A DNA stretch of 64,000 bases, taken from Roseicella sp. DB1501. GTDB lineage: Bacteria; Pseudomonadota; Alphaproteobacteria; Acetobacterales; Acetobacteraceae. The first letter of the stretch is position 1; each line of letters begins with the position of its first letter. The DNA is taken from the NCBI RefSeq assembly GCF_013112485.1, contig NZ_JABFHG010000005.1, positions 1 through 64,000 on the forward strand. The letters run 5' to 3'. The position numbers were made by a program, and so were the translations under genes. Below are positions 42,999 through 52,632 of this stretch, piece by piece. A model generated the notes under the pieces. That model had not been told where the DNA came from, made no database searches, and worked only from the letters and a program-made list of their open reading frames with translations.

Positions 42999-45185
42999 TC
43001 ACGCCTGGAAGCGGGTTAGAACATTCTCCAGCATACGCGAGATCGGGTTCGCGTAATCCGCATGCGAGAGGCTGCCACAGAAGGTGATGGAGCCGGTCGA
43101 GAAGACGGCGCCGCCCTTGCGGGTCTCGAAATAGACGATCTCGGCGCGGATCAGCGCCTCCGGCGTCTCGCCTGTGACGGTGGTGAGATGCGTCAGCAGC
43201 TCCTCCGGCACCGTCACGAAATGCTCCTGATGCCCTTCGGAGCGCGCCAGGATGACGGCGTTCGGCGGCGTGCCGAGCAGCGGATCAGCCCGGTCCAGCT
43301 CGAAGCCGGCGGCGCCGCCGCCCGAGAGGCCGAAACCGCCGAAGGCATCGCCCGGGACGATGCCGGTGCCCTCCAGGATCCAGGCCGCGCGCGGGTCGGT
43401 GGCGCCGGGCATGGCGCGATAGTGGCTGCCCTCGAACTTGCCCTGGCCGCTGAAGCCGACGCCGCAGAGGAGCTGCGGCGGCCGGCCATTGCGGCGCCAC
43501 AGCCCGCCCAACGTGCCGTCGAGCTGGTTGTAGTACTCGCCGGTCTCCGCCGCCCAGGCGCGAATGCCGCCTTCGGCGCGGCGGATCTCCAGCAGATGCG
43601 GCCGGTCACGGCGGCGAGCCACCTTCCAGTAGAAGCCGTTGCCCCCGAGATAGACCAGCCGCCCGCCTTCCGAGACGAATTCCTGCAGCGCGTCCAGCGT
43701 GCCGGGCGTGTGGTATTCCGGATGCGAGCCGGTGACGACGCATTTGTAGCGCGACAGCAGCGCAACGCCCTCATCGTCGAGATCCTCGTCGGTAATGACG
43801 TCGAAAGCGAAGCCCTTCTCCTCCATCCAGTCGGTCAGGTGGCTGTCCGCCGGCAGGTGGCGCAGGCCGGAGCCCACCGGGTCCGGCACGGCGACGAAGC
43901 CCGGCCGCATGTTGAGGATCGGCCGCAGGCGCGAGGAGAAGTGGATGCCGCTGCCATCGACATGCGTGTTGTAGGTGGAGAGCCCGTATTCGGTGACGAG
44001 GTTGCCGCACCAGTCGAAGGCGCCCCAGGATTGCCGCTTGCGGCGATGCTCCTCGGGGAATTCGGGGCGGCGGTAATTGGCATAGACTTGGCAGGTGAAG
44101 CTGTTGGCCAGATAGGCGATCGGCGCCCGCGCCACCCCCTTCGGCGGCAGCACGAAGAAGGGGATCATGTCCCAGTGTTCGCCGCAGGTCAGCCGCACCG
44201 CATAGACGCCGCTCGGCATGTCCTCCGGGATCGGCACGGTGAAATCCGTGGCCCAGCGGCAATCCTCGAGATCGTCCTCATGGAAATGGATCGCCGCATA
44301 GTGCCGCGGCGCGTGGCGCCAGGCATGCTCCGTGCCGGTCCAGCGGCTGCCCTTCACGGCCCGGGCCGGCATGTTCACCAGGCCGCCATGCAGCGCGGCG
44401 GGGCCGCGGTCGAGGATGGCCTCGCCTTCCATGCGCTCGGAAAAGTCCCACCAGGCGGCAAGGCGGCCGGAGGTCAGCAGGGCTTCGGGATCATCCAGGG
44501 TGACGCGCGGCGTGCCGCGCAGCAGCAGCGGATCCTCGATCCGCCCGTTGAAATGCGCGGTCGCATCGGGCGAGGCGGCGAAGGTGATGGCCGTCTCGCC
44601 CGACCAGTCTCCCGACCGGTCGCCTTTGGGCAGCGCCGCCTCCGCCGCGCCGGCGTCGCGCGCGCCCCAGACGCGTTGCAGCGGGCGCTGCGACAGGGTC
44701 AGCCGGCCCTCGCCGATGGTGACGGCGATCTCGTACCAGCTGCGCGGATGCGGCGGCGCCGCCGTGGCGCAGCGCGCCGTCCGGTCGCCATGGCTGGCCT
44801 CGACGGCGAAGCCCGCATCGGTGACGCTGAGGGTGAGCGCGCAGCCGGACCCGCGCAGCGCCAGCAGCGTCTGCGGCGCCGATCGCGGCAGCCAGGGCGC
44901 GACGCGCAGCAGCAGGGTGAAGGCCTCGCCGAGGGCGAGCCTGCCGGCGACGCGGCCGAGCGAGCCGTTGGGGACCGGCTTGGCGATACCGGGATAGTCG
45001 CCCGCCCAGTCGGCGGGCACCGGGATCAGCCGCATGCCCGGGCCGGCCGGATTGGGATCGGCGTGCCGCACCCGCACCAGCTCGGCCCGGTAGGGCGCGC
45101 CGAGCTGGGAGGATACCTTGACCTCCAGCCGCTCGCCCGGCCGGGCGGAGAAACGGTCGAGATATCCGATCAGCGGCACCAGCAT
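42999..45185 (-). CDS. N,N-dimethylformamidase large-subunit-like protein
   Basis: A 728-residue protein resembling DmfA2, the large subunit of N,N-dimethylformamidase. The N-terminus (MLVPLIGYLDRFSARPGERL) begins a beta-sandwich; a LamG/concanavalin-like domain covers about 90-230; the catalytic-type part starts near DMPSGVYAVRLTCGEHWDMI and includes YLANSFTCQVYANYRRPEFP, YGLSTYNTHVDGSGIHFSSR and GSHPEYHTPGTLDAL, with many His, Tyr and Glu for an iron site. No small subunit (DmfA1) gene is nearby. ATG 45185 fits the family start better than the upstream frame. The physiological amide is unknown. Confidence 0.85.
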   Translation of the reverse strand: MLVPLIGYLDRFSARPGERLEVKVSSQLGAPYRAELVRVRHADPNPAGPGMRLIPVPADWAGDYPGIAKPVPNGSLGRVAGRLALGEAFTLLLRVAPWLPRSAPQTLLALRGSGCALTLSVTDAGFAVEASHGDRTARCATAAPPHPRSWYEIAVTIGEGRLTLSQRPLQRVWGARDAGAAEAALPKGDRSGDWSGETAITFAASPDATAHFNGRIEDPLLLRGTPRVTLDDPEALLTSGRLAAWWDFSERMEGEAILDRGPAALHGGLVNMPARAVKGSRWTGTEHAWRHAPRHYAAIHFHEDDLEDCRWATDFTVPIPEDMPSGVYAVRLTCGEHWDMIPFFVLPPKGVARAPIAYLANSFTCQVYANYRRPEFPEEHRRKRQSWGAFDWCGNLVTEYGLSTYNTHVDGSGIHFSSRLRPILNMRPGFVAVPDPVGSGLRHLPADSHLTDWMEEKGFAFDVITDEDLDDEGVALLSRYKCVVTGSHPEYHTPGTLDALQEFVSEGGRLVYLGGNGFYWKVARRRDRPHLLEIRRAEGGIRAWAAETGEYYNQLDGTLGGLWRRNGRPPQLLCGVGFSGQGKFEGSHYRAMPGATDPRAAWILEGTGIVPGDAFGGFGLSGGGAAGFELDRADPLLGTPPNAVILARSEGHQEHFVTVPEELLTHLTTVTGETPEALIRAEIVYFETRKGGAVFSTGSITFCGSLSHADYANPISRMLENVLTRFQA

Positions 45186-45245
45186 CGCGCGTCCCCGGGT
45201 GGTCACGCCCGACAGCGTGGCCAGGGAGGCGCGGGCGCGCAACCC

Positions 45246-46346
45246 TCAGCGATAACCCGGATCGGCGAGGTTGGTCAGCGGGAAAGCGCTGTGGACATGC
45301 GGCATGACGACCGGGGGCGCCGCGTGCAGGTAGCTGCCGTCGAGATCGCCGAAGCCGGTCGCGCCGAGCAGGCCGAGCACCTCGTGGATCTCGGTCTCCA
45401 GCAACTCGAACATCCGGGTGACGCCCTCCTGGCCCGCCGCGGCGAGGGCGTAACAGTAGAGCCGGCCGAGGCCGACCAACTCGGCGCCCATGGCGACCGC
45501 CTTGACGATGTCGGAGCCGCGCGAGAAGCCGCCATCGATCCAGACCTTGGCGCGGCTGCCGACCGCCTGCACCACCTCGGGCAGCACGTCGAGCGCGCCG
45601 CGGCCATGGTCGAGCTGCCGGCCGCCATGGTTCGAGACATAGACCACCTCGACGCCGTGCTCGCAGGCGATGGCGGTATCCTCGGCGGTGGCGATGCCCT
45701 TCAGCACCAGCGGCGTCCGCGGGAAGCGGTCCTTCCAGCGCTTCACGTCGTCCCAGTTCAGCGCCGCCTGGAAATGCATGCCGGTGGCGCGCTGCCGCCA
45801 GGGCTTGACGAAGCGCTTGGCGATGTCACGCTCGCGCCGGCTGTAGATGGCGGTGTCCACCGTCATGCAGAAGGCGTCGTAGCCGGCATCGACCGCCTGC
45901 CGGGTGATGTCGGCGATCCAGTCGAAATCGCCGCGGACATAGAGCTGGAAGACCTTGAGGCCGCCCTGCGTCGCCTCGGCCATCGGCTGCAGGCCGGGCA
46001 TGGAGACGGAGGAGACCATGATCGGCACGCCATAGGCGGTCGCCGCCCGGCCAGCCGGGGCGCCGCCATCGGGATCGAAATTCTCCAGCCCGCCGACCGG
46101 CGCCAGCATGACCGGCAGCGTGATCTTACGGCCGAGGAAGCGGCCGGAGAGGTCGATCGAGGAGACGTCGCGCAGCACGCGCGGCCGGAAGGCGACGCTG
46201 TCGAGCGCCATCCGGTTGCGCATCATCGTCGTCTCGGTCTCGGTCGCGCCGACCAGGTAGTCCCAATTGCCGGGGCTGAGGCGGCCCTTCGCTTCCTTGA
46301 CGAATTCGTGCAGCGTCAGGAAGGCGCCCTCGGTCTGGCTCACCAT
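45246..46346 (-). CDS. FMN-dependent alpha-hydroxy-acid oxidase/dehydrogenase
   Basis: A 366-residue TIM-barrel flavoenzyme of the glycolate oxidase/L-lactate dehydrogenase family. The catalytic His240 and substrate-binding Arg243 are in VSNHGGRQLD; FQLYV and the FMN-phosphate segment DGGFSRGSDIVKAVAMGAELV are intact. It oxidises an L-2-hydroxy acid to the 2-oxo acid. There is no membrane-binding insertion. It lies 18 bp after the PEP mutase-family gene in the same operon, consistent with one catabolic route. Confidence 0.9.
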   Translation of the reverse strand: MVSQTEGAFLTLHEFVKEAKGRLSPGNWDYLVGATETETTMMRNRMALDSVAFRPRVLRDVSSIDLSGRFLGRKITLPVMLAPVGGLENFDPDGGAPAGRAATAYGVPIMVSSVSMPGLQPMAEATQGGLKVFQLYVRGDFDWIADITRQAVDAGYDAFCMTVDTAIYSRRERDIAKRFVKPWRQRATGMHFQAALNWDDVKRWKDRFPRTPLVLKGIATAEDTAIACEHGVEVVYVSNHGGRQLDHGRGALDVLPEVVQAVGSRAKVWIDGGFSRGSDIVKAVAMGAELVGLGRLYCYALAAAGQEGVTRMFELLETEIHEVLGLLGATGFGDLDGSYLHAAPPVVMPHVHSAFPLTNLADPGYR

Positions 46347-46364
46347 GTCCGTTGTTCCTCCGTC

Positions 46365-47237
46365 TCAGGCGCCGCCCAGGAAATCCCGGGTCCAGCGTCC
46401 GTAATCCGCCTCACGCGTCGCCCGCGCCATGAGGTCGCCCTGCGGCAGGCCCTGCAACTGCTTCGGCGGCACGCCCTCGCGCAGCGCCTTCAACGTCTCG
46501 AAGACGGCGCGCTGCGCCGCCTGGATCGGCTGATGGCCCTGCAAGGCGATGCGCACGCCCCGCGCCGCCAGATAGGCGCGGTCGCTGAGCTCCTTCCCCT
46601 CCGCCCCGCCGAGGATGATCGGCAGCGTCGCCACCGCGGCGATGGCATCGAGCTCGGCCGGCGTCCGGATGCCGGTGTAGAAGAGCGCATCGGCGCCGCT
46701 CGCCGTATAGGCGCGGGTCCGCTCCAGCGCATCCGTGAGGCCGGTGACGGAGACCGCGCCGGTCCGCGCCACGATGCCGAAGCCCGGATCGTCCCGCGCC
46801 GCCAGCGCCGCCCGGATCTTGCCGAGCCCTTCCTCGAGGCTGAGCAGCGCGACCCTTCCATCGCCATGGGGGCGCGGCAGGACGGTGTCCTCCAGCGTCA
46901 TGGCGGCGATGCCGGCGGTCTCCACCTCCTCCACCGTCCGCATGGCGTTCAGCGCGTTGCCGTAGCCATGATCGGCATCGACCAGCACCGGCAGGCGCTT
47001 CACCGCGCGGCAGATGCGCCGGCACTGCTCGGCGAATTCCGTCAGGGTGATGGTGATGTTGTCCGGCGCGCCAAGGATGGTGAGCGAGGCGGTGGAGCCG
47101 GCGAACATGCCGAGCTCGAAGCCGAGATCCTCGGCGATCCGCGCCGACATCGGGTCGTAGACCGAGCCGGGATGGATGCAGGCCTCGCCGGCGAGGATGG
47201 CGCGGAAGGCGGCGCGCCGCTCGGTGACGCTGCTCAT
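46365..47237 (-). CDS. PEP mutase/isocitrate lyase family protein (oxaloacetate decarboxylase-like)
   Basis: A 290-residue TIM-barrel enzyme. VLVDADHGYGNALNAMRTV is the metal-binding segment and TLEDTVLPRPHG replaces the K-K-C-G-H loop of isocitrate and methylisocitrate lyases. Loss of that cysteine loop and the start RRAAFRAILAGEACIHPGSV match the oxaloacetate decarboxylase subgroup. It would break or decarboxylate a 2-oxo acid, possibly the product of the adjacent FMN oxidase. An ATG at 47293 with a better ribosome site is out of frame. Confidence 0.85.
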   Translation of the reverse strand: MSSVTERRAAFRAILAGEACIHPGSVYDPMSARIAEDLGFELGMFAGSTASLTILGAPDNITITLTEFAEQCRRICRAVKRLPVLVDADHGYGNALNAMRTVEEVETAGIAAMTLEDTVLPRPHGDGRVALLSLEEGLGKIRAALAARDDPGFGIVARTGAVSVTGLTDALERTRAYTASGADALFYTGIRTPAELDAIAAVATLPIILGGAEGKELSDRAYLAARGVRIALQGHQPIQAAQRAVFETLKALREGVPPKQLQGLPQGDLMARATREADYGRWTRDFLGGA

Positions 47238-47332
47238 CGGCCGGCCGCCGCGCGGCGCTGCTGCCGGGCTTCGCCGAGACGGCGCTTGCTCATGGACCTT
47301 GTCCCTCCGACCTTCTTCCGTTGGGGCTTCCG

Positions 47333-48562
47333 CTACGGCCTGTGTAGCACCACCGGCTGGCGCGTGAAGCTGCGGCGGCCGGCTTTCCAGCCGGCCAGCA
47401 CCGGGGCGACCTCGCGGATCGCCGCCACCGGGTCCGGCGCATCGACCAGGACGAGGTCGGCAGGGTTGCCCGCGGCGATGCCGTAATCGCCGCGCCGCAT
47501 CAGCCTGGCGGATTGGCTGGTGAACATCGCCCAGGTGTCGCGCAGATCGTCCGGCATGGCGTGCTGCACCACATTGGCATAGAGATTCGCCTGCCGGATG
47601 AGCTGGCCGTCGCCCATCGGCGTGAAGGCGTTGAGGATGTTGTTCGAGGAGAGGGAGCAGGTGACGCCCAGCCGGTGCAGCCGGTTGGCATCGGCGACGC
47701 TCCGCTCGATCCGGTGGTCCTTGTCCCGCCCGCCGAGATAAAGGTCGGTCGCCGGCAGCACGGTGAGCGCGACGCCGGCATCAGCCATGCACCGGGCCAT
47801 GGCGTCGAGCTCGGGCAGCGGCATGACGGAGAGCTTGGTCAGATGGCCGCAGGCGACGCGGCCGCCCCAGCCATATTGCTCGGTCAGCTCGCAGACCAGG
47901 CGGGTGTCGAGATGCTCGGCCGAGGAGCCGCTGTCGACATGCATGTCGATATCGGCATCGTACTCCCGCGCCAGCTCGAAGACGCGACGGATCTGCCCGG
48001 CCGGGTCGCTGTCATAGGAAGGCGCGGCGCCGACCACGCGGGCGCCGTTGCGCAGCGCCGCGACCATCAACTCTTCGGTGCCCGGATTGTTGAGCAGCCC
48101 CTCCTGCGGCATGACGCAGATCTCGATGTCGATCGCCCAGCGATATCGCTCGACCAGCGCCTTCACGCCCTCGAAGCCGCGCAGCCCGACCTTGGGATCG
48201 ACCTCGGCATGGGTGCGCATCAGCACCGTGCCGTGGGAGATGCATTTCTCGAGGCTGCGCCGCGCCCGGTCGGTGACGTCCTCCACGGTGAATGTGTGCT
48301 TGATGTCGCTCACCCGTTGCATGGCGCCATGCGGGAAGCGGGCGGTCTCGCAGGCGCAGCGGTCGATGGTGCAGGTCTTGTCGAGATGGATATGGGTCTC
48401 GACGAAGCCCGGCGAGACCAGGCGGCCGCCGCAATCGACCACCTCCCCGGCCTCACCCTCCAGACCGGCGCCGACCGCCGCGATCCGCCCCGCCCGCACG
48501 CCGATATCGACGGCGGCGCCATCGGCCAGCCTCGCCTCGCGGAGCAACAGGTCGAAGCCCAT
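47333..48562 (-). CDS. Amidohydrolase family protein (cytosine deaminase-like)
   Basis: A 409-residue metal-dependent amidohydrolase. HIHLDKTCT holds the first metal ligands (H57, H59); RTHAEVDP, DMHVDSGSS and GHLTKLSVMP give the later ligands; an N-terminal beta-sandwich opens and closes the sequence (GFDLLLREARL, GNPADLVLVDAPD). The HLDK start resembles cytosine deaminase and related cyclic amide hydrolases. It overlaps the HisD-like gene by one base (TGATG), so translation is coupled. Confidence 0.88.
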   Translation of the reverse strand: MGFDLLLREARLADGAAVDIGVRAGRIAAVGAGLEGEAGEVVDCGGRLVSPGFVETHIHLDKTCTIDRCACETARFPHGAMQRVSDIKHTFTVEDVTDRARRSLEKCISHGTVLMRTHAEVDPKVGLRGFEGVKALVERYRWAIDIEICVMPQEGLLNNPGTEELMVAALRNGARVVGAAPSYDSDPAGQIRRVFELAREYDADIDMHVDSGSSAEHLDTRLVCELTEQYGWGGRVACGHLTKLSVMPLPELDAMARCMADAGVALTVLPATDLYLGGRDKDHRIERSVADANRLHRLGVTCSLSSNNILNAFTPMGDGQLIRQANLYANVVQHAMPDDLRDTWAMFTSQSARLMRRGDYGIAAGNPADLVLVDAPDPVAAIREVAPVLAGWKAGRRSFTRQPVVLHRP

Positions 48563-49875
48563 CAGGCCTTCTCCGCCGCCGCGGCATAGGGGATGTTGCG
48601 GCCGCCATAGCGGCGCACCCGGACATTCGCCTGCTCGGCATGACCGGCGAAGCCCTCGAGCATGCAGAGGCGCGAGCAGGCCTCGCCGATCATGGCGCTG
48701 GCCTGGTCGGTCAGCACCCGTTGATAGGTGACGGTCTTGAGGAATTTCCCAACCCAGAGCCCGCCTGTGTAGCGCGCCGCCTTCTGCGTCGGCAGCGTGT
48801 GGTTGGTGCCGATGACCTTGTCGCCATAGGCGACATTGGTCCGCGGCCCGAGGAAGAGCGCGCCGAAATTGGTCATGTGCCGCAGGAAGTAATCGTCATC
48901 CCGGGTCATGACCTGCACATGCTCGGAGGCGATGCGGTCAGCCTCCCGCACCATCTCCTCAAGCCCGTCGCAGACAATGACCTCGCCATAATCCTGCCAG
49001 GACTGCCGGGCGATGGCCGCCGTCGGCAGGATGCCGAGCAGCCGCTCGATCTCGGCCATGGTCTCGCGGGCGAGCGTCTCGGAGTCGGTCAGCAGGATCG
49101 CCGGGCTGGTCGGGCCATGCTCCGCCTGGCCGAGCAGGTCGGTGGCGCAGATCTCGCCATCCACCGTCTCGTCGGCGATGACCAGCGTCTCGGTCGGCCC
49201 GGCGAAGAGGTCGATCCCGACCCGGCCGTAGAGCTGCCGCTTCGCCTCGGCGACGAAGGCATTGCCCGGCCCGACCAGCATGTCGACCGGCGTGATGCTC
49301 TCCGTCCCGAGCGCCATGGCGCCCACCGCCTGCACGCCGCCGAGGCAGTAGATGACATCCGCCCCCGCCAGATGCTGCGCCGCGACGATGGCCGGTGCCG
49401 GCCGGCCCTCGAAGGGCGGGGCACAGGTGACGATGCGCGGCACGCCGGCGACCTTCGCCGTCACCACCGACATATGCGCCGAGGCGAGCAGCGGGTACTT
49501 GCCGCCCGGCACGTAGCAGCCGACCGAGTTGACCGGGATGTTCTTATGGCCGAGCACCACGCCCGGCAGGGTCTCGACCTCGATGTCCCGCAGCGCTTCC
49601 TTCTGGGCTTGCGCGAAGTTCCGCACCTGCTCCTGGGCGAAGCGGATATCCTCGAGATCCTGGCCGCGAAGCTGGCCGAGGCAGTCCTTGATCTCGGCAT
49701 CCGTCAGCCGGTAGTCCCTGCGGTCCCATCTGTCGAACTTCACCGACATCTCGCGCACCGCGGCGTCGCCACGCGCGGCGATGTCGCCGAGCAGCCCCTC
49801 GACCACCGTCCGCACCTTGGCATCGGCCTCCGCCTTGTCGGCCGCCGAGATGCTCGTCTTCAGCCAGCGCGCCAT
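48562..49875 (-). CDS. HisD-family dehydrogenase (catabolic paralogue, HpsN-like)
   Basis: A 437-residue zinc- and NAD-dependent dehydrogenase of the histidinol dehydrogenase family. The conserved core is present: [60 protein letters not shown] and ASEHVQV. There are no his biosynthesis genes nearby; the neighbours are catabolic. The N-terminus ([20 protein letters not shown]) resembles the sulfopropanediol/sulfolactate-oxidising HpsN group rather than biosynthetic HisD, so it probably oxidises a hydroxymethyl compound to a carboxylate. ATG 49875 follows GAGGAGGAAG. Confidence 0.86.
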   Translation of the reverse strand: MARWLKTSISAADKAEADAKVRTVVEGLLGDIAARGDAAVREMSVKFDRWDRRDYRLTDAEIKDCLGQLRGQDLEDIRFAQEQVRNFAQAQKEALRDIEVETLPGVVLGHKNIPVNSVGCYVPGGKYPLLASAHMSVVTAKVAGVPRIVTCAPPFEGRPAPAIVAAQHLAGADVIYCLGGVQAVGAMALGTESITPVDMLVGPGNAFVAEAKRQLYGRVGIDLFAGPTETLVIADETVDGEICATDLLGQAEHGPTSPAILLTDSETLARETMAEIERLLGILPTAAIARQSWQDYGEVIVCDGLEEMVREADRIASEHVQVMTRDDDYFLRHMTNFGALFLGPRTNVAYGDKVIGTNHTLPTQKAARYTGGLWVGKFLKTVTYQRVLTDQASAMIGEACSRLCMLEGFAGHAEQANVRVRRYGGRNIPYAAAAEKA

Positions 49876-49909
49876 GCGCTTCCTCCTCAAGATGTCGTCG
49901 GGCCGGGGC

Positions 49910-50677
49910 CTATTCGGCCGTCCAGCCGCCATCGACCAGCATGGCCGAGCCGGTCATCAGAGCCGAGGCGTCGGAGGCGAGGAAGACGACCGCGCCCATC
50001 AGGTCCTGCACCTGCCCGAGCCGCCCGAGCTTGATCTTCGACAGCACCCAGTCCCTGAACTCCGGCTTCTCGAAGAAGGGCTTCGTCAGCGGCGTTTCGA
50101 CGAAGGTGGGGCCGATCGTGTTGGCGCGGATGCCGAAGGCGGCGAGGTCGATCGCCATCGCCTTGGTCCAGCCCTCCATCGCCCATTTGCTGGCGCAGTA
50201 GACGCCCCGATTCGGGCCGCCGACATGCCCCATCTGCGAGGAGATGTTGATGATGGAGCCCCGCACCCCCTCTGCCATCATCCGCTGCGCGACGGCCTGG
50301 GCCGCGAAGAAGCAGCCGCGCAGGTTGAGCGCCATGACGGAGTCGAACTCCTCCGGCGTCACCTGGTCGAAGCGCGCCGGGCGGTTGGTGCCGGCATTGT
50401 TCACGAAGGCATGGAAGGCCGGGCGGGCGGCGATGGCCGCCTGCAGCGCCGGCACATCCGCCACGTCCAGCGCCAGCGCCTCGGCCGCGCCGCCGGCGGC
50501 ACGGATGGCCGCGGCGGCCGCCTCGATCTCGGCCGTGCTGCGGGCGGCGAGCGTCACCGCCGCGCCGGCCCCGGCCAGCGCCGCCGCGGCGGCGAGGCCG
50601 ATCCCCCGCCCCGCCCCCGTGACCAGGGCGCGGCGCCCGTCGAGGCGGAAGCTCGGCGTCTCGGGGAGCGTGGTCAT
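49910..50677 (-). CDS. SDR-family oxidoreductase (operon head)
   Basis: A 255-residue classical short-chain dehydrogenase. The nucleotide motif TGAGRGIG is at about 20-27, NNAG and SIINISS follow, and the catalytic pair is in YCASKWA. Similar SDRs accompany HisD-like dehydrogenases in sulfonate and sugar-acid catabolism (HpsO/HpsP or gluconate 5-dehydrogenase type). It is the first gene of the minus-strand run that continues to pepN, so the operon promoter should lie in 50678-50797. Confidence 0.9.
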   Translation of the reverse strand: MTTLPETPSFRLDGRRALVTGAGRGIGLAAAAALAGAGAAVTLAARSTAEIEAAAAAIRAAGGAAEALALDVADVPALQAAIAARPAFHAFVNNAGTNRPARFDQVTPEEFDSVMALNLRGCFFAAQAVAQRMMAEGVRGSIINISSQMGHVGGPNRGVYCASKWAMEGWTKAMAIDLAAFGIRANTIGPTFVETPLTKPFFEKPEFRDWVLSKIKLGRLGQVQDLMGAVVFLASDASALMTGSAMLVDGGWTAE

Positions 50678-50797
50678 CGGGATGGGCCAGGTCGCATGGC
50701 CGGCAGGCTACACCGCTGGGCAGCGCGGTCCAGGGCTTGCGGCACGAGGCGGGGGCGGGGAAACTGACCGGAACGAAAGCCCTTGGGAGCGCACGTC

Positions 50798-51775
50798 ATG
50801 ATCCGCCTCGCCCTGGCGGCCCTGCTGGCCGCCTGCCTTGCCCTGCCCGCCGCCGCGCAGACGCGCTGGGTCGCCGCCTCCCCCTATGCGGAGACGAACT
50901 TCCACACCCGCAACCTGCGTGCCTTCCTGCAGGACATCGCCGAGGCCAGCGGCGGCGCGCTGGTGGTCTAGGGCCACCACAACGCCTCGCTGCTGCCCAT
51001 GGCGCAGATCAAGCGCGGCGTGCAGACCGGCCAGGTGCAGCTCGGCGAGATCCTGCTCTCGGCCTATGGCAACGAGGACCCCTTCTTCGAGGTCGACAGC
51101 GTGCCCTTCCTGGCCGACACCTGGCCCGCCTCGGTCGCGCTGCACGAGGCGACGGAGCCCTTCATCCGGACCCGCCTCGAGCGCCAGGGGCTGACCCTGC
51201 TCTATATGGTCCATTGGAACAGCCAGGGCTTCTACACCCGGGCGCCGCTCATCTGGCTCGAGCAATTGCGGGGCACGCGGCTGCGGGCCTTCAACACCCT
51301 GACCTTCCGCTTCGCGGAGCTGCTCGGGGCGCAGCCCGTGACGGTCCAGGTGCCGGACATCCCGCAGGCTTTCGCCACCAACCTGGTGAACGTCCTCTTC
51401 ACCTCGGCCCAGACCGGCGTCGATGCCAGCGCCTGGGACTTCGCCGGGCATTTCACCGATGTCGGCGGGATGCGGCCGCGCAACGCCGTCTTCGCCAACA
51501 GCCGGGCGCTGGCCGCCCTCGACCCCGCGGCGCGCAAGGCGGTGCTCGATGCCGCGGCGCGGGCCGCGGCGCGCGGCGCCGAGATGAGCCGCGAGGCGGA
51601 GGGCGCGATGCTCGACCGGCTGCGCCGCCAGGGCATGCAGGTCACGGCGGCACCACCGGCGATGCAGGCGGCGCTGCGCGAGATCGGCACGAGGCAGACG
51701 CAGGATTGGCTGCAGCGCGCCGGCCCGGATGGCGGCCAGATGCTGGAGCGCTATCGCGCCCTCGTCACCCACTGA
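50798..51775 (+). pseudogene. TRAP transporter solute-binding protein DctP, broken by a nonsense codon
   Basis: A DctP-type periplasmic receptor with a signal peptide (MIRLALAALLAACLALPAAA). Codon 58 is TAG (50969-50971), yet the same frame continues without other stops to 51775 with typical DctP sequence: HHNASLLPMAQIKRGVQTGQ, LLSAYGNEDPFFEVDSVPFL and VHWNSQGFYT. CAG to TAG is one transition away from sense. Without the lesion the protein has 325 residues, normal for the family. The DctQ and DctM membrane subunits are missing. A sequencing error or a natural suppressor cannot be excluded. Confidence 0.88.
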
Positions 51776-51830
51776 CATCCCCTGCCGCCTCGTCGCATAA
51801 TGCGCCGCAGCAAGGCCAGGGAGATGGGGC

Positions 51831-52574
51831 ATGGCGGCGCAAGTGGTGCTGGTGACCGGCGCGCAGCAGGGCATCGGGCGATGCTGCGCCCTCGCCTTCG
51901 CGGCGGCAGGCTATGACGTGGCGGTGAACTGGCTCGATGACGAGGCCGCCGCTGCGGCCGTGGCGGCGGAGGTGCGCGCCGCCGGCCGCCGCGCCGCGCT
52001 GGTCCAGGGCGATGTCGGCCGTGTCGCCGAATGCGGCCGCATCGTCGAGGCGGCGATCGCCGCGCTCGGCCAGCTCGACGTGCTGGTGAACAATGCCGGC
52101 ATCTTCCCGCGCGCGCCCTTCCTCAAGATGACCGAGGCGGAGTGGGACCGCGTGCTCGCCGTCAACCTGAAGGGCAGCGCCTTCACCGCCCAGGCCGCGG
52201 CACGGGCGATGGTGGCCGCCGGCCATGGCGGGGCGATCGTCAACCTCTCCTCCCAGGCGGTGCGCGGCGCACCGGTCGGGGTGCATTACAGCGCCACCAA
52301 GAACGGCGTCCTCGGCATCACCCGCTCGATGGCCCTGGCCCTCGCGCCGCACCGCATCCGGGTGAATGCCATCGCCCCCGGCACCACGGACACGGCGCAG
52401 CCCCGCTACGGCAATACCGAGGCGGAGCTGCAGGAGATGGGGCGGGCTTTGCCCCTCGGCCGGCTCGGCCGGCCGGAGGAGATCGCCGACCTCGCCGTCT
52501 ACCTGGCCTCCGAGAAGGCGGCCTGGGTGACCGGGCAGGTCTGGCACATCAATGGCGGCAGCTACATGCCATGA
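51831..52574 (+). CDS. SDR-family oxidoreductase (FabG-like)
   Basis: A 247-residue short-chain dehydrogenase with TGAQQGIG near the start, VLVNNAG, catalytic YSATKNG, and the FabG-type end VTGQVWHINGGSYMP. It resembles 3-oxoacyl-ACP reductase but also many sugar dehydrogenases, so the substrate is open. AGGGAGATGGGGC precedes ATG 51831. It is intact although both flanking genes are broken. Confidence 0.9.
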   Translation: MAAQVVLVTGAQQGIGRCCALAFAAAGYDVAVNWLDDEAAAAAVAAEVRAAGRRAALVQGDVGRVAECGRIVEAAIAALGQLDVLVNNAGIFPRAPFLKMTEAEWDRVLAVNLKGSAFTAQAAARAMVAAGHGGAIVNLSSQAVRGAPVGVHYSATKNGVLGITRSMALALAPHRIRVNAIAPGTTDTAQPRYGNTEAELQEMGRALPLGRLGRPEEIADLAVYLASEKAAWVTGQVWHINGGSYMP

Positions 52575-52632
52575 GCGAATCGCCTGGCGCGGCAGGCTGG
52601 ACCAGGGCCGGGGCCTGGGCTTCGCTCCCGGC

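Noticed and set aside
47238-47293. Earlier ATG (47293) with a better ribosome site for the PEP mutase-family gene
   Set aside because: It is out of frame with the protein, and the family N-terminus fits ATG 47237.
43062-47486. A 1474-codon open frame on the plus strand across the DMFase-like, oxidase and lyase genes
   Set aside because: It is antisense to three clearly recognised minus-strand genes. Its composition (Arg, His, Gly, Ala) is that of a reverse-frame shadow in GC-rich DNA.
48562-49875. Biosynthetic histidinol dehydrogenase
   Set aside because: No other his genes are nearby and the operon is catabolic; the N-terminus fits the catabolic HpsN-like group better.
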